From Clostridia bacterium (GTDB lineage Bacteria > Bacillota > Clostridia > Oscillospirales > Acutalibacteraceae), in assembly GCA_017397125.1 (NCBI GenBank), contig JAFQKB010000045.1:1-64000 (forward strand): a stretch of 64,000 bases of DNA, written 5' to 3'. Each line of letters begins with the position of its first letter. Within the stretch, counting starts at the first letter, position 1. The notes below the pieces were generated by a model. The model did not search any database. It saw only the letters and a program-made list of their open reading frames with translations, and had not been told where the DNA came from. Shown here piece after piece: positions 48,919 through 59,178 of this stretch. The position numbers and the translations under genes were made by a program.

Positions 48919-50157
48919 ATGGACAGTCGCTTGTACTGGATCTGGTTGCAGCAGGCGCTGCCTCTGGGCAGCGGTGCCGTCAACGATCTGCTGGATGCCT
49001 TTGGTCATGCCCGTACCGTTTACGAGGCCTCTCCGGCGGAGCTGAGCGCCGCCGGTATGTCTGCCGACCTGTGCCGTCGCCTGTCGGATAAATCCCTGGA
49101 TACCGCCCACCGCATCCTGGACCGGGTGCTGGAGTTGGGCGACTGGGTGCTGACCCCGGAGGATGCGCTGTATCCGCTGTCCCTGCGGCATATGACCGGC
49201 TGTCCCGCCGCTCTGTATGCCCGGGGCGTTATGCCGGACCTGGACAGCACCCCGGCTCTGGCGGTGGTGGGCACCCGACGGGTGTCCCGGGACGGCTGGC
49301 GCGAGGCCCACGCTCTGGCGGCGGGACTGGCCGCCGGCGGCGCTGTGGTGGTCAGCGGCGGTGCGGTTGGCGTAGATGCCGCCGCCCATACCGGCGCTCT
49401 GGATGCCGGTGGCACCACCTTGGTGGTGATGGCCTGCCCCCTCAATGAGAACTATCCGGCGGACAATGCCGCCCTGCGCCGGCGGGTGCTGGACAGCGGC
49501 GGACTGCTGCTTAGCGAATATCCGCCGGATGAACCTTATAAGTGTGAGTTTCCGGTGCGCAACCGGTTGATGGTGGGGCTGTGCCAGGCGGTGTGCCTGG
49601 CGGAGACCCCCACCCGCAGCGGTGCCCGCATCACCGCCCGTCTGGCCCGGGAGCACAACCGCGGCGTGTTTGCGCTGCCGGGTGCGCTGGCAGGGCACCA
49701 TTACGACGGCGCCCATAAGGAGATACAGAGCGGAGCCGCCCTGGTCATCCGTGCCACGGACATTCTCCGTGAATACGATACGATGTTCCCCGATATGCTG
49801 GACTTGGAGGCCGCCGAAACCACCCAAAAGCGTATGGAGCAGGGGGATGCGGCGCCGCCTGCCAAGCAAAAGCCCGCCCTCAAACAGCGCCGGGCACCTA
49901 AAACAGAAAAACAACCGGCCCCGGCACCGCATCCGATGCCGACGGTGCCCGTGTCGTGTCCGCCACAGGCTTCTGCGGCGGCACAGGGGGTGTACGCTGT
50001 TCTGACGGCCCAGCCGCAGCCGGTGGACCTGCTGGCCCAGGCGGCGGCTATGCCGATACCCGCCCTGCTGGCCGCCCTTACCGAGTTGGAGATGTTCGGC
50101 TGCGCCGAAAACAGCGCCGGTCAACAATATAAACTGCGTTTACAACAGGATTCCTGA
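48919..50157 (+). CDS. dprA: DNA processing protein DprA
   Basis: A 412-aa protein that loads RecA on incoming single-stranded DNA during transformation. The Rossmann (SMF/SLOG) core runs ~105-300: ALAVVGTRRVSRDGWREAH, VVSGGAVGVDAAAHTGAL, YPPDEPYKCEFPVRNRLM. A Pro/Lys-rich linker (~310-350) precedes a winged-helix C-terminal domain (~355-412). The ATG follows AAGGGAGG. dprA-topA-trmFO is the Bacillus order. With comF it suggests remnants or all of a competence pathway, although no uptake genes are in the window. Confidence 0.95.
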   Translation: MDSRLYWIWLQQALPLGSGAVNDLLDAFGHARTVYEASPAELSAAGMSADLCRRLSDKSLDTAHRILDRVLELGDWVLTPEDALYPLSLRHMTGCPAALYARGVMPDLDSTPALAVVGTRRVSRDGWREAHALAAGLAAGGAVVVSGGAVGVDAAAHTGALDAGGTTLVVMACPLNENYPADNAALRRRVLDSGGLLLSEYPPDEPYKCEFPVRNRLMVGLCQAVCLAETPTRSGARITARLAREHNRGVFALPGALAGHHYDGAHKEIQSGAALVIRATDILREYDTMFPDMLDLEAAETTQKRMEQGDAAPPAKQKPALKQRRAPKTEKQPAPAPHPMPTVPVSCPPQASAAAQGVYAVLTAQPQPVDLLAQAAAMPIPALLAALTELEMFGCAENSAGQQYKLRLQQDS

Positions 50158-50178
50158 TGGGATAGAAAGGATGTTCCT

Positions 50179-52242
50179 ATGGCAAAACTGGTGATTATGG
50201 AGTCGCCTGCAAAGGCAAAGACCGTAAAGAAATATCTGGGCAGCGACTACGAGGTGGTCGCTTCTATGGGTCATATCCGCGACCTGCCCAAGACGCTGCT
50301 GGGCGTGGACGTGGAGCGTGGCTTCCGGCCCCATTACGTGGATATCCCCGGAAAGACGGCGCTCATCCGTCAGCTCAAGACCATGGCGGAGTCCAGCGAC
50401 AGCATCTATCTGGCCACCGACCCGGACCGGGAGGGCGAGGCCATTGCCTGGCACCTGGCCCAGGTATTGGGTGTGTCCGAGGACAGAGCCCGCCGGGTGA
50501 CCTTCAATGAGATCACCCGCACCGGTGTCACCACCGGCATGGCTAACCCCCGCACCCTGGACCTCAACCTGGTCAATGCCCAGCAGGCCCGCCGCGTCCT
50601 GGATCGCATCGTGGGCTACAAGCTCAGCCCCTTCCTGTGGAAAAAGGTGCGCAAGGGCCTTTCTGCGGGCCGTGTGCAGTCTGCCACCGTCAGCCTGGTG
50701 GTGGACCGGGAGGAGGAGATCCGCGCCTTTGTCAGCGAGGAGTACTGGACCCTGGACGCCAATCTGTCGGTGACGGAAAAGGGCCGCACCTTCCCGGCCA
50801 AGTTCTTTGGCAATGAAAAGGGCAAGATCAAAATCTCTACCGAGGCAGAGGCCAACGCCATTCTGGAAGAACTGAAAAACGCCGCTTACGTGGCCGAATC
50901 GGTCAAGACCGGCACCCGCCGTGTGGCACCGGCTCCGCCCTTTACCACCTCCACCATGCAGCAGGAGGCCAACCGCAAGCTGAATTTCTCCTCTCGCCGC
51001 ACCATGAAGGCGGCTCAGGAACTGTACGAGGGCGTGGAGATCGCCGATATCGGTGCCACCGGTCTGATCACCTATATGCGTACCGACTCACTGCGCATCT
51101 CCGACGAGGCCCGCAAGGCCGGTAACGAATACATCCGCTCCGCCTTCGGCAGCAACTATCTGCCCCCCAAGGCCCGGGTATTCAAGCAAAAGAGCAACGC
51201 CCAGGACGCCCACGAGGCCATTCGTCCCTCGGTACCGTCCCTGACACCGGCCCAGGTCAAGGATTCTTTGACCCCGGATCAGTATAAGCTGTATAAGCTC
51301 ATCTGGGAGCGGTTTATGGCCAGCCTGATGGCGGACCAGATCCAGAACACCTGCCAGGTGGACATCGCCGCCGGCGTGTACGTGTTCAAGGCCTCCGGCT
51401 ATACGGTTCAGTTTGACGGCCACACCGCTCTGTATGTAGAGGGCAAGGACGAAAAGGACGACGAGAACAAGCCCCTGCCGGTGATCAAGGAGGGGGACAC
51501 CCTGTTCTGCCGCAGCATTGGGGGCAACCAGCACTTTACCCAGCCCCCGGCCCGCTATACGGAGGCTACGCTCATCAAGGCTATGGAGGAGAACGGCATC
51601 GGCCGTCCCTCCACCTACGCCCCCACCGTCAGCACGGTGCTCAACCGGGAGTACGTGGAGCGGGAGGGCAAGTCTCTCAAGCCCACCTCACTGGGTGAGG
51701 TCATCACCCGGCTGATGAAGGACCAGTTCCCCGAGATCGTGGACCTGGAGTTCACCGCCCATATGGAAAAGCAGTTGGACGGCGTAGAAAACGGCAAAGC
51801 AGACTGGGTCAAGATCCTGGATGAATTCTACGGCGGCTTCAAGATCGCTCTGCAAAAGGCAGAGGAGAACCTGGAAAAGGTGCGGGTGCCGGAGGTGGAG
51901 AGCAGCGAGGTGTGCGAGCTCTGCGGACGGAAGATGGTGGTCAAGACCGGCCGCTACGGCAAGTTCCTGGCCTGCCCCGGCTATCCCGGCTGTCGGAATA
52001 CCCGCCGCATCGTAGAGTCCACCGACGGTGTGTGCCCCCAGTGCGGCGGCGCCATCGTGGCCAAAAAGTCCCGGGGCGGCCGCAAATTCTTCGGCTGCGC
52101 CAACTATCCCAAGTGTGATTTTGCCACCTGGAACGAGCCCAGTAAAGAGCTCTGTCCCCGGTGCGGCAAGACTCTGTTCCGCAAAAAGGGTAAGAACGCA
52201 GAGCTCATCTGCCTGACCCCCGGCTGCGGCGATAATAAGTAA
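50179..52242 (+). CDS. topA: DNA topoisomerase I
   Basis: 687 aa; relaxes negative supercoils by single-strand breakage. The TOPRIM domain opens [20 protein letters not shown] and carries [17 protein letters not shown]. The catalytic tyrosine is in [14 protein letters not shown] (about residue 299). C-terminal zinc ribbons follow: CELCGRKM...CPGYPGC, CPQCGG...CANYPKC, and a last CPRCGKTL...CLTPGC. Full length for a Firmicute TopA. Located between dprA and trmFO. Confidence 0.98.
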   Translation: MAKLVIMESPAKAKTVKKYLGSDYEVVASMGHIRDLPKTLLGVDVERGFRPHYVDIPGKTALIRQLKTMAESSDSIYLATDPDREGEAIAWHLAQVLGVSEDRARRVTFNEITRTGVTTGMANPRTLDLNLVNAQQARRVLDRIVGYKLSPFLWKKVRKGLSAGRVQSATVSLVVDREEEIRAFVSEEYWTLDANLSVTEKGRTFPAKFFGNEKGKIKISTEAEANAILEELKNAAYVAESVKTGTRRVAPAPPFTTSTMQQEANRKLNFSSRRTMKAAQELYEGVEIADIGATGLITYMRTDSLRISDEARKAGNEYIRSAFGSNYLPPKARVFKQKSNAQDAHEAIRPSVPSLTPAQVKDSLTPDQYKLYKLIWERFMASLMADQIQNTCQVDIAAGVYVFKASGYTVQFDGHTALYVEGKDEKDDENKPLPVIKEGDTLFCRSIGGNQHFTQPPARYTEATLIKAMEENGIGRPSTYAPTVSTVLNREYVEREGKSLKPTSLGEVITRLMKDQFPEIVDLEFTAHMEKQLDGVENGKADWVKILDEFYGGFKIALQKAEENLEKVRVPEVESSEVCELCGRKMVVKTGRYGKFLACPGYPGCRNTRRIVESTDGVCPQCGGAIVAKKSRGGRKFFGCANYPKCDFATWNEPSKELCPRCGKTLFRKKGKNAELICLTPGCGDNK

Positions 52243-52268
52243 GACGTTTTCGAGAAAGGAGCAAGCCT

Positions 52269-53609
52269 ATGACGGTTACGGTGATCGGTGCCGGTCTGGC
52301 CGGCTGCGAGGCCGCCTGGGCGGTGGCGCAGCAGGGCGTCCCGGTCACGCTGTGGGAGATGAAGCCGGAAAAGTACACCCCGGCCCACCGCAGCAGCGGA
52401 TTTGCCGAGCTGGTCTGCTCCAATTCTCTCAAGGCCCGGCGGGTGGAGAGCGCCGCCGGCCTGCTCAAGGAGGAGATGCGCCGCCTGGGCAGCCTGTGCG
52501 TGCCCATCGCCTACGATTGCGCGGTGCCTGCGGGCGGCGCGCTGGCGGTGGATAGAGAAAAGTTCTCCGCCGAGGTGACTAAGCGTATCACGGAGCATCC
52601 GCTGATCACGGTCCGCCGGGGCGAGGTCACGGAGATCCCCACCGAGGGAGTCGCCGTCATCGCCACCGGCCCGCTGACCAGCGATAGCCTGGCGGATGCC
52701 ATCGCCGGGCTGTGCGGCGGCGGATTGCATTTTTACGATGCGGCGGCGCCCATCGTCACCGCCGACAGCGTGGATATGAACAGCGCCTTCCGGGCCTCCC
52801 GCTACGACCGGGAGGAGAGCGGGGAGGGGGATTACATCAACTGCCCGCTCAACAAAGAGGAGTACGAGGCCTTTCACCAGGCCCTCATCACCGCCGAGAG
52901 CGCTCCTCTGCACGAATTTGACACGCTGACCGTGTACGAGGGCTGTATGCCCATCGAGGTACTGGCCAAGCGGGGCAGCGACTCCATCCGTTTCGGCCCT
53001 ATGAAGCCGGTGGGCCTGCGGGACCCGCACACCGGTCACCGCCCCTGGGCGGTGGTGCAACTGCGGGCGGAGAACGCCGCCGGCACGCTGTACAATCTGG
53101 TGGGATTTCAGACCAATCTCAAATTTCCGGAGCAGAAGCGGGTGTTCGGTATGATCCCGGCGCTCAAAAACGCCGAGTTTATGCGCTACGGCGTGATGCA
53201 CCGCAACACCTTTCTCAACGCCCCGCAACTGCTGGACGCCGCCTTCCGGCTCAAGAGCCGGCCCACCCTGCTGTTCGCCGGACAGGTGACCGGCGTAGAG
53301 GGGTATATGGAGTCGGCCGCCTCCGGTATACTGGCGGGTCTGAATGCGGTGCGTATGGTCAAGGGCCGGGAGCCCCTGGTGCTGCCCCGGGATACCATGC
53401 TGGGTGCGCTGTCCGCCCATGTCAGCGATCCCAATGCCGATTATCAGCCCATGGGGGCGAATTTCGGCATCCTGCCGGGGTTGGAGACCCACATCCGGGA
53501 TAAAAAACAACGGTATGCGGCGCTGGCACAGCGTGCGCTGGACAGCCTGAACACAGTGATCGAGGAAATGCCGGAGACCCTGCCGGCAACAGAAAGCGAG
53601 GACGAATAA
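52269..53609 (+). CDS. trmFO: Methylenetetrahydrofolate--tRNA-(uracil-5-)-methyltransferase
   Basis: A 446-aa FAD enzyme that makes ribothymidine-54 in tRNA using methylene-THF. The FAD-binding start is [20 protein letters not shown]. Family blocks are [40 protein letters not shown] and [16 protein letters not shown]. The ATG follows AAAGGAG. The last stop base abuts the plsX start codon. Confidence 0.97.
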   Translation: MTVTVIGAGLAGCEAAWAVAQQGVPVTLWEMKPEKYTPAHRSSGFAELVCSNSLKARRVESAAGLLKEEMRRLGSLCVPIAYDCAVPAGGALAVDREKFSAEVTKRITEHPLITVRRGEVTEIPTEGVAVIATGPLTSDSLADAIAGLCGGGLHFYDAAAPIVTADSVDMNSAFRASRYDREESGEGDYINCPLNKEEYEAFHQALITAESAPLHEFDTLTVYEGCMPIEVLAKRGSDSIRFGPMKPVGLRDPHTGHRPWAVVQLRAENAAGTLYNLVGFQTNLKFPEQKRVFGMIPALKNAEFMRYGVMHRNTFLNAPQLLDAAFRLKSRPTLLFAGQVTGVEGYMESAASGILAGLNAVRMVKGREPLVLPRDTMLGALSAHVSDPNADYQPMGANFGILPGLETHIRDKKQRYAALAQRALDSLNTVIEEMPETLPATESEDE

Positions 53610-54620
53610 ATGAAGATCATCGTAGATGCCTTCGGTGGCGACAATGCCCCTCTGGAGATATTGAAAGGTGCGGCGGAGGCTGTGGCCGCCTACGGTCACG
53701 ATATTATCCTGACCGGTGACGAGGCTGTATTGCGTCAGGTGGCGCAGGAAAACGGCATTTCCCTTGACAAAATGGAGATCGTCCACGCCCCCGATGTGAT
53801 GCCGATGGAGGACCATCCCAAGAGCATTCTGCGGGAGCACAAGGACTGCTCCATGGCGGTGGCTCTGCGCCTGCTGGCCGAGGGTCGGGGCGACGCGGCG
53901 GTCAGCGCCGGCAGCACCGGCGCCCTGCTGATGGGTGGCACCTTTATCGTCAAGCGGATCAAGGGTGTGTCCCGTCCGGCTCTGGCGCCGATTATGCCCT
54001 CTGACGATCAGCCGGTTATGCTCATTGACAGTGGGGCCAATGCGGACTGCCGTCCCGAGATGCTGGTGCAGTTTGCCCACATGGGTCACATCTATATGTC
54101 CCATATGTTCCCCCGTGAGGGCGGTCCCCGGGTGGGTCTGCTGAACGTGGGCACCGAGGATACCAAGGGCGGCGAGCTGCAGCTGGCCACCTTCCCGCTG
54201 CTCAAGGAGAGCGGCCTCAACTTCATCGGCAACGTGGAGGCCCGGGACGTGCCCGCCGGCGTGGTGGACGTGGTGGTGGCGGACGGCTTTTCCGGCAACG
54301 TGCTGCTCAAGACCATAGAGGGTACGGTGGATATGCTGATGAAGAACCTCAAGATCTCCTTTATGTCCTCTCTGCGCACCAAGATCGGCGCCGCCCTGGT
54401 GATGCCCGGTCTGCGCCAGCTGAAGAAAAAATTGTCCACCTCGGAATACGGCGGCGCCGTATTGCTGGGCGTTAACAAGCCGGTCATCAAGGCCCACGGC
54501 AACTCCAAGGCTAAGGGCATTTGCAGCGCCATCCGTGTGGCGGCGGAGTTTGCAGCCAGCGGCGCCGTGCAGCAGATCGAGGAGACCCTGGGCAAAAAGA
54601 AAGAGGAGCCGGCGGAATGA
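53610..54620 (+). CDS. plsX: Phosphate acyltransferase PlsX
   Basis: 336 aa; converts acyl-ACP to acyl-phosphate for phospholipid synthesis. It opens MKIIVDAFGGDNAPLEILKG. Other signatures are RLLAEGRGDAAVSAGSTGAL, LIDSGANADCRPEMLVQFA and VVVADGFSGNVLLKTIEG. It starts directly after the trmFO stop. The stop overlaps the acyl-carrier-like gene. Confidence 0.97.
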   Translation: MKIIVDAFGGDNAPLEILKGAAEAVAAYGHDIILTGDEAVLRQVAQENGISLDKMEIVHAPDVMPMEDHPKSILREHKDCSMAVALRLLAEGRGDAAVSAGSTGALLMGGTFIVKRIKGVSRPALAPIMPSDDQPVMLIDSGANADCRPEMLVQFAHMGHIYMSHMFPREGGPRVGLLNVGTEDTKGGELQLATFPLLKESGLNFIGNVEARDVPAGVVDVVVADGFSGNVLLKTIEGTVDMLMKNLKISFMSSLRTKIGAALVMPGLRQLKKKLSTSEYGGAVLLGVNKPVIKAHGNSKAKGICSAIRVAAEFAASGAVQQIEETLGKKKEEPAE

Positions 54621-54856
54621 GAGTGTTGGATGTGCTGACCGCCCTGTTCTGTGAAAAGTACGCCTGTGACCCGGAGTGTGTGGAGATGGCCGCCACTCTG
54701 GACGAGTTGAATATCGCCCCCCACGAGCGGGAGGATATGGCGGTGTTCCTGGGCGAACTGTACGGCGTCGATATCGACGACACCACCCTGGACGGCTTTG
54801 AGACCGTCGAGGACGTGGTGGGGTACGTAGAGGATCATTTGTGTGAAAGGGAGTGA
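54617..54856 (+). CDS. Acyl carrier protein-like protein lacking the phosphopantetheine serine
   Basis: A 79-aa acidic protein with the size, helix pattern and position of an acyl carrier protein between plsX and rnc. The C-terminal half aligns well: FLGELYGVDIDDTTLDGFET matches the xLEEEFDIEIPDEDxExxxT region, followed by VEDVVGYVEDHL. At the expected DSL attachment site, however, the sequence is NIAPHEREDM, so the serine that carries 4'-phosphopantetheine aligns with proline. The ATG overlaps the plsX stop. It could be a degenerate ACP or a regulator or scaffold that binds PlsX or RNase III. A functional ACP should exist elsewhere in the genome. Confidence 0.8.
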   Translation: MRVLDVLTALFCEKYACDPECVEMAATLDELNIAPHEREDMAVFLGELYGVDIDDTTLDGFETVEDVVGYVEDHLCERE

Positions 54857-54861
54857 GTGCT

Positions 54862-55548
54862 GTGGCCAGAGATCTGACCCCATTGATGCACGAGATCGGG
54901 TACATATTCAAAAACGTTTCTCTGCTGGAAAAGGCGCTGACCCATTCCTCCTTTTCCAACGAGGGGCACAACGGCCCTGAGTGTTACGAGCGCCTGGAGT
55001 TTTTGGGCGACTCGGTGCTGGGTTTTATTACGGCTCGGTATTTGTATGAAAAGGATCGCGGCCCCGAGGGTGAATTGACCAAGCTGCGGGCGGCGGTGGT
55101 GTGCGAAAAGGCCCTGTGCTCCTATTCCAAGCAGTTGGGCCTGGGGCAGTATATGCGCCTGGGCCGGGGCGAGCAGCACAGCGGCGGCGCCCAGCGCCCC
55201 TCCATCCTGGCGGATATGTACGAGGCGGTGCTGGCCGCCATCTATCTGGACGGCGGTATGGAGCCGGCCGAGCAGTTCGTGCTGCGCTTTATCATCCCGG
55301 AGGCGGAGACCCAGCGCCGCCGCCAGTTCAAAGACTATAAGACCGCCTTACAGGAGATCGTCCAACAGAATCCCGGCGAACGGTTGGAGTATGTCCTGTC
55401 AGGCGCGTCCGGCCCCGACCACAACAAGACCTTTGTTTCTGAGGTGCATCTCAATTCAAACGTCATCGGCGTGGGACGCGGCCGCAGCAAAAAAGAGTCC
55501 GAGCAGCAGGCTGCCCGGGAGGCGCTCAAGTTGATGGGATACGAATGA
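54862..55548 (+). CDS. rnc: Ribonuclease III
   Basis: A 228-aa double-strand-specific RNase for rRNA and mRNA processing. The catalytic signature is ERLEFLGDSVLGF and the second acidic cluster is DMYEAVLAAIYLDGG. A double-stranded RNA-binding domain follows (~155-226; KTALQEIVQQNPGERLEY ... SKKESEQQAAREAL). I prefer GTG 54862, eight bases after AAGGGAG; GTG 54853, three codons earlier, overlaps the preceding stop but has its site too close. Next to smc and ftsY, as in Bacillus. Confidence 0.96.
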   Translation: MARDLTPLMHEIGYIFKNVSLLEKALTHSSFSNEGHNGPECYERLEFLGDSVLGFITARYLYEKDRGPEGELTKLRAAVVCEKALCSYSKQLGLGQYMRLGRGEQHSGGAQRPSILADMYEAVLAAIYLDGGMEPAEQFVLRFIIPEAETQRRRQFKDYKTALQEIVQQNPGERLEYVLSGASGPDHNKTFVSEVHLNSNVIGVGRGRSKKESEQQAAREALKLMGYE

Positions 55549-55582
55549 TCCCTTTTGTAAATTCCCAAAGGAGGAAAACGCT

Positions 55583-58500
55583 TTGGTTCTGAAAGCATTG
55601 GAATTACACGGATTCAAATCCTTTCCCGATAAGACCGTGCTGACCTTCAGCGACGGTATGACCGCCGTTGTCGGCCCCAACGGCAGTGGTAAGTCCAACA
55701 TCAGCGACGCTATTAAGTGGGTGCTGGGCGAGCAGTCCAGCAAATCCCTGCGCGGCTCCAAGATGGAGGACGTGATCTTCAACGGTACCGCCCAGCGGCG
55801 GCCCATGGGCTACGCAGAGGTGTCGCTGGTCATCGATAACACCACCCGGATGCTGGAGATGGACGCGGACGAGGTGCGGGTCACCCGCCGCTGCTACCGC
55901 TCCGGCGGCAGCGAATACCAGCTCAACGGCGCCACCGTGCGCCTTGAGGACATCCGTATGCTGTTTATGAATACGGGTCTGGGCCGGGACGGCTACTCCA
56001 TCATCGGCCAGGGCCGTATTGACGAGATCGTCACCTCCCGGGCCAACAACCGCCGGGAGATCTTCGACGAGGCCGCCGGTATTGCCAAATACCGCTACAA
56101 AAAGGACAAGGCGGAGAACAGCCTGCGCAAGACCCAGGACAACCTGGACCGCCTCCACGACATCCTACAGGAGCTGGAGGACCGGGTAGGTCCTTTGGAG
56201 ATCCAGGCCAACAAGGCGAAAAAGTTCCTGGAGCTGGCCGGGGAGAAGAAGGAGCTGGAGATCGGTCTGTGGCTGCGTACCATGAACGATTCCCGGGGCA
56301 TTCTCCGGGACCTGGATGCCAAGCTGGAAAATGCCCGGATCCAGTACGAGGCCACCGGCAGCTCCATTGACGAGTTTGCCGAAGAGGTGGAGCGCATCGC
56401 CATCGCCGCCCAACAGCTGGAGATCCAGATGGACGAGGTGCGCCGTGCCGCCGCGGCTCTGGAGGAGCAGGCGGCGGTGTGCGACAGCCAGGTGGCGGTG
56501 CTGCGCAACGACATATTCCACAACAACGAGAACATCCAGCGCGTAGAGGGTGAGATCGCCGCCGCCGATGAGGGGAATCTCCACATCGACGAGGAGATCG
56601 CCCACCGCTTTGAGGATATTACGGCCCGCAAGCAGGCCATTGCCCAGGCGGAGCAGCAGCGGCTGGCCCTGACCGAGGAGATGGAGGCGCTGGCCCGCAG
56701 CAGCGACGAGGCATCCGATCGCATCGAGGAGCTGTCCGGCGAGGCGTCCCGCCTGGCTCTGCAGCTGTCCGAGGTGCGGGTCACCGGCGTCACCAGTGAG
56801 TCTTCTCTGCGGGAGATCACTCTGCGGCTGTCCCAGCTGACCGCCGCCGCCGCCCTGCGCACCCAGCAGGCCGAGGCCGCCGCCGCCGAACTCAGGGACA
56901 GCGAGGACGCGCTGAAGGCCTGTGCCGATAAGGTGGAGAGTCTGCAGAACACTCTTTCCGGCTACGAGTACCGCTATCAGAACCGTTCCGCCAAGCTGAC
57001 CTCCGCCAAGGAGGCGCTGGACAAGCTCTCTCTGGACGTAGAGGAGAAGCAGCGCCGGGTGCGGATGCTGGAGGAGATGGAGCGCAATCTGGAGGGCTTC
57101 CAGAGCTCGGTCCGCGCCGTTATTAAGCAGGCGGAGCGGGGAGCGCTGCAGGGCATTCTCGGCCCGGTGTCCCGGCTCATCCAGGCGGACGCCTCCTGCG
57201 CCCTGGCCATCGAGACCGCCCTGGGCAACGCCGCCCAGAATCTCATCTGCGAGCGGGAGGAGGATGCCAAAAAAGGCATCCGGTATCTGAACGAAACCAA
57301 GGGTGGCCGCGCCACCTTCTTACCCATCACCTCCGTAAAGGGGAACGTGCTGTCCTCCGTCCCGGAGGACGACCCCGGCTTTGTGGGCCTGGCCAGCGAC
57401 CTGGTCACCTATGAGCCCAAGTACGACGGCATCGCCAAGTACCTGCTGGGCCGCACGGTGGTGGCGGAGGATATGGACTACGCCGTATCCATGGCCCGCC
57501 GCCACGGCTATAAGTTCCGCATCGTCACCCTGGACGGCCAGGTCATCAACGCCGGCGGCTCCCTGACCGGCGGCTCCACCGTCAAGGGGGCGGGCCTTAT
57601 GTCCCGCCGCACCGAGATCGACCGGCTGCGCCAGGTGGCCACCGATAAGATGAAGGAGCTGGAGACCGCCCGGGAGGAATATCGCCGGCTGCAGCAGGAT
57701 ACCGCCGCCGTAGAGGCACAGGTGACCGGCGCCCGGGGCGAATTGACCACCGCCCAGGAGGATAAGATCCGTCTGGAGGGTGAGACCCGCCGCCTGCAGG
57801 AGCAGGCCGACCAGAATAAGCAGGCCGCCAAAGAGGCCGCCGACGAGATCGTCGCCCTCAACGAGCGTGCCGCCGGCTGTCAGAAGGCCATGGACGCCGC
57901 CGCCGCCGAGGTGGAGCGGCTCACCGCCCAGCAGCAGGATATCGAGAGCCGCCTGAGCGAGCTGACCGGCGGCCGCCAGCAGCTGTCGGTGCAGCGGGAG
58001 CAGCTGTCCGAGCGCATCGCCGAGCAGAAGCTGGCTGTGCTGGGCTACGAAAAAGAGGTGGAGGGCCTGCACGCCGCTATCGCGGACCTGAAGGCCCGCC
58101 AGGTGGACTCTGCCGGCCACAAGTCTCTGCTGCAGCAGCAGATCGCCGCCCTGCAAAAGAGCAACGAGGACATCGAGGTGCGCATCGCCGCCCAAGAGAC
58201 GGAGGCCCGTCAGCTGCGTGAGCAGTCCGCCGCCTCCGCCGGCGAGATCGAGCGGCTGGTGCAGCGGCGTGCCGAGGGCGAGGCCCGGCAGACCCAGTTG
58301 CGCCTGCTCTCCCGGGAGAAGAACGAGGAGCGGGAGCGGATGGGCCAGGAGGTGGTCCGTTTGGAGGAAAAGACCAACGGCATCCGCCAGCAGGTGGACG
58401 ACCTGTCCCGCCGTCTGTACGAGGAATACGAGCTGACCCGCATGGAGGCGGAGGCTGTAGCCAAGCCCATTGAGGATCCCGCCGCCGCCAACCGCCGGGT

Positions 58501-59167
58501 GGTGGAGCTGCGCAACAAGATCCGCGCCCTGGGCAGCGTCAACGTGGAGGCCATCGAGGAATTCAAAGAGGTCAACGAGCGCTACCAGTTCCTCAAGGTG
58601 CAGATCACCGACGTGGAGAACACCAAGGAGCAGCTGCTCAAGCAGATCAACGAGCTCACCGTCCAGATGCGTGAGGTGTTCATCGAGCGCTTCAAGCAGA
58701 TCAACTACCAGTACGGCATCGTGTTTGCGGAGCTGTTCGGTGGCGGTAAGGGCGAATTGCGCCTGAGCGACCCGGACGACATTCTCGGCTCCGGTATCGA
58801 TATGTTCATTCAGCCCCCCGGAAAGGTGATCCTCAACCTGGAGGCCCTGTCCGGCGGCGAAAAAGCGCTGGCCGCCACGGCTCTGCTGTTCGCCATCCTC
58901 AAGGTCACGCCCTCGCCCTTCTGCGTGCTGGACGAGGTGGAGGCCGCCCTGGACGACGTGAACGTGGACCGGTATGCCGCCTATCTGCGGCGTATGTGCG
59001 ACCGCATCCAGTTTATCGCCATCACCCACCGTCGCGGCACGATGGAGGAGGCGGACACCCTGTACGGCGTCACCATGCAGGAGCGCGGCGTTTCTAAATT
59101 GTTGGAGCTGCGGGCCAGCGAGGTGGAGCAGAAGCTGGGTCTTAAGCTGGGCGAAGAGAAAAAATAA
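55583..59167 (+). CDS. smc: Chromosome segregation protein SMC
   Basis: A 1194-aa condensin ATPase. N-terminal VVGPNGSGKSNISDAIKWVL is the Walker A, followed by R-loop-like GSEYQLNGATVRLEDI. Two long coiled coils flank a hinge (about 510-660; LIQADASCALAIETALGNAA; GGSLTGGSTVKGAGL). The C-terminal head has LNLEALSGGEKALAATALL (signature) and PSPFCVLDEVEAALDDVNVD (Walker B and D-loop). The start is TTG 55583 behind AAAGGAGG. rnc-smc-ftsY is the conserved Firmicute order. Confidence 0.98.
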   Translation: MVLKALELHGFKSFPDKTVLTFSDGMTAVVGPNGSGKSNISDAIKWVLGEQSSKSLRGSKMEDVIFNGTAQRRPMGYAEVSLVIDNTTRMLEMDADEVRVTRRCYRSGGSEYQLNGATVRLEDIRMLFMNTGLGRDGYSIIGQGRIDEIVTSRANNRREIFDEAAGIAKYRYKKDKAENSLRKTQDNLDRLHDILQELEDRVGPLEIQANKAKKFLELAGEKKELEIGLWLRTMNDSRGILRDLDAKLENARIQYEATGSSIDEFAEEVERIAIAAQQLEIQMDEVRRAAAALEEQAAVCDSQVAVLRNDIFHNNENIQRVEGEIAAADEGNLHIDEEIAHRFEDITARKQAIAQAEQQRLALTEEMEALARSSDEASDRIEELSGEASRLALQLSEVRVTGVTSESSLREITLRLSQLTAAAALRTQQAEAAAAELRDSEDALKACADKVESLQNTLSGYEYRYQNRSAKLTSAKEALDKLSLDVEEKQRRVRMLEEMERNLEGFQSSVRAVIKQAERGALQGILGPVSRLIQADASCALAIETALGNAAQNLICEREEDAKKGIRYLNETKGGRATFLPITSVKGNVLSSVPEDDPGFVGLASDLVTYEPKYDGIAKYLLGRTVVAEDMDYAVSMARRHGYKFRIVTLDGQVINAGGSLTGGSTVKGAGLMSRRTEIDRLRQVATDKMKELETAREEYRRLQQDTAAVEAQVTGARGELTTAQEDKIRLEGETRRLQEQADQNKQAAKEAADEIVALNERAAGCQKAMDAAAAEVERLTAQQQDIESRLSELTGGRQQLSVQREQLSERIAEQKLAVLGYEKEVEGLHAAIADLKARQVDSAGHKSLLQQQIAALQKSNEDIEVRIAAQETEARQLREQSAASAGEIERLVQRRAEGEARQTQLRLLSREKNEERERMGQEVVRLEEKTNGIRQQVDDLSRRLYEEYELTRMEAEAVAKPIEDPAAANRRVVELRNKIRALGSVNVEAIEEFKEVNERYQFLKVQITDVENTKEQLLKQINELTVQMREVFIERFKQINYQYGIVFAELFGGGKGELRLSDPDDILGSGIDMFIQPPGKVILNLEALSGGEKALAATALLFAILKVTPSPFCVLDEVEAALDDVNVDRYAAYLRRMCDRIQFIAITHRRGTMEEADTLYGVTMQERGVSKLLELRASEVEQKLGLKLGEEKK

Positions 59168-59178
59168 GGAGGCAGACT

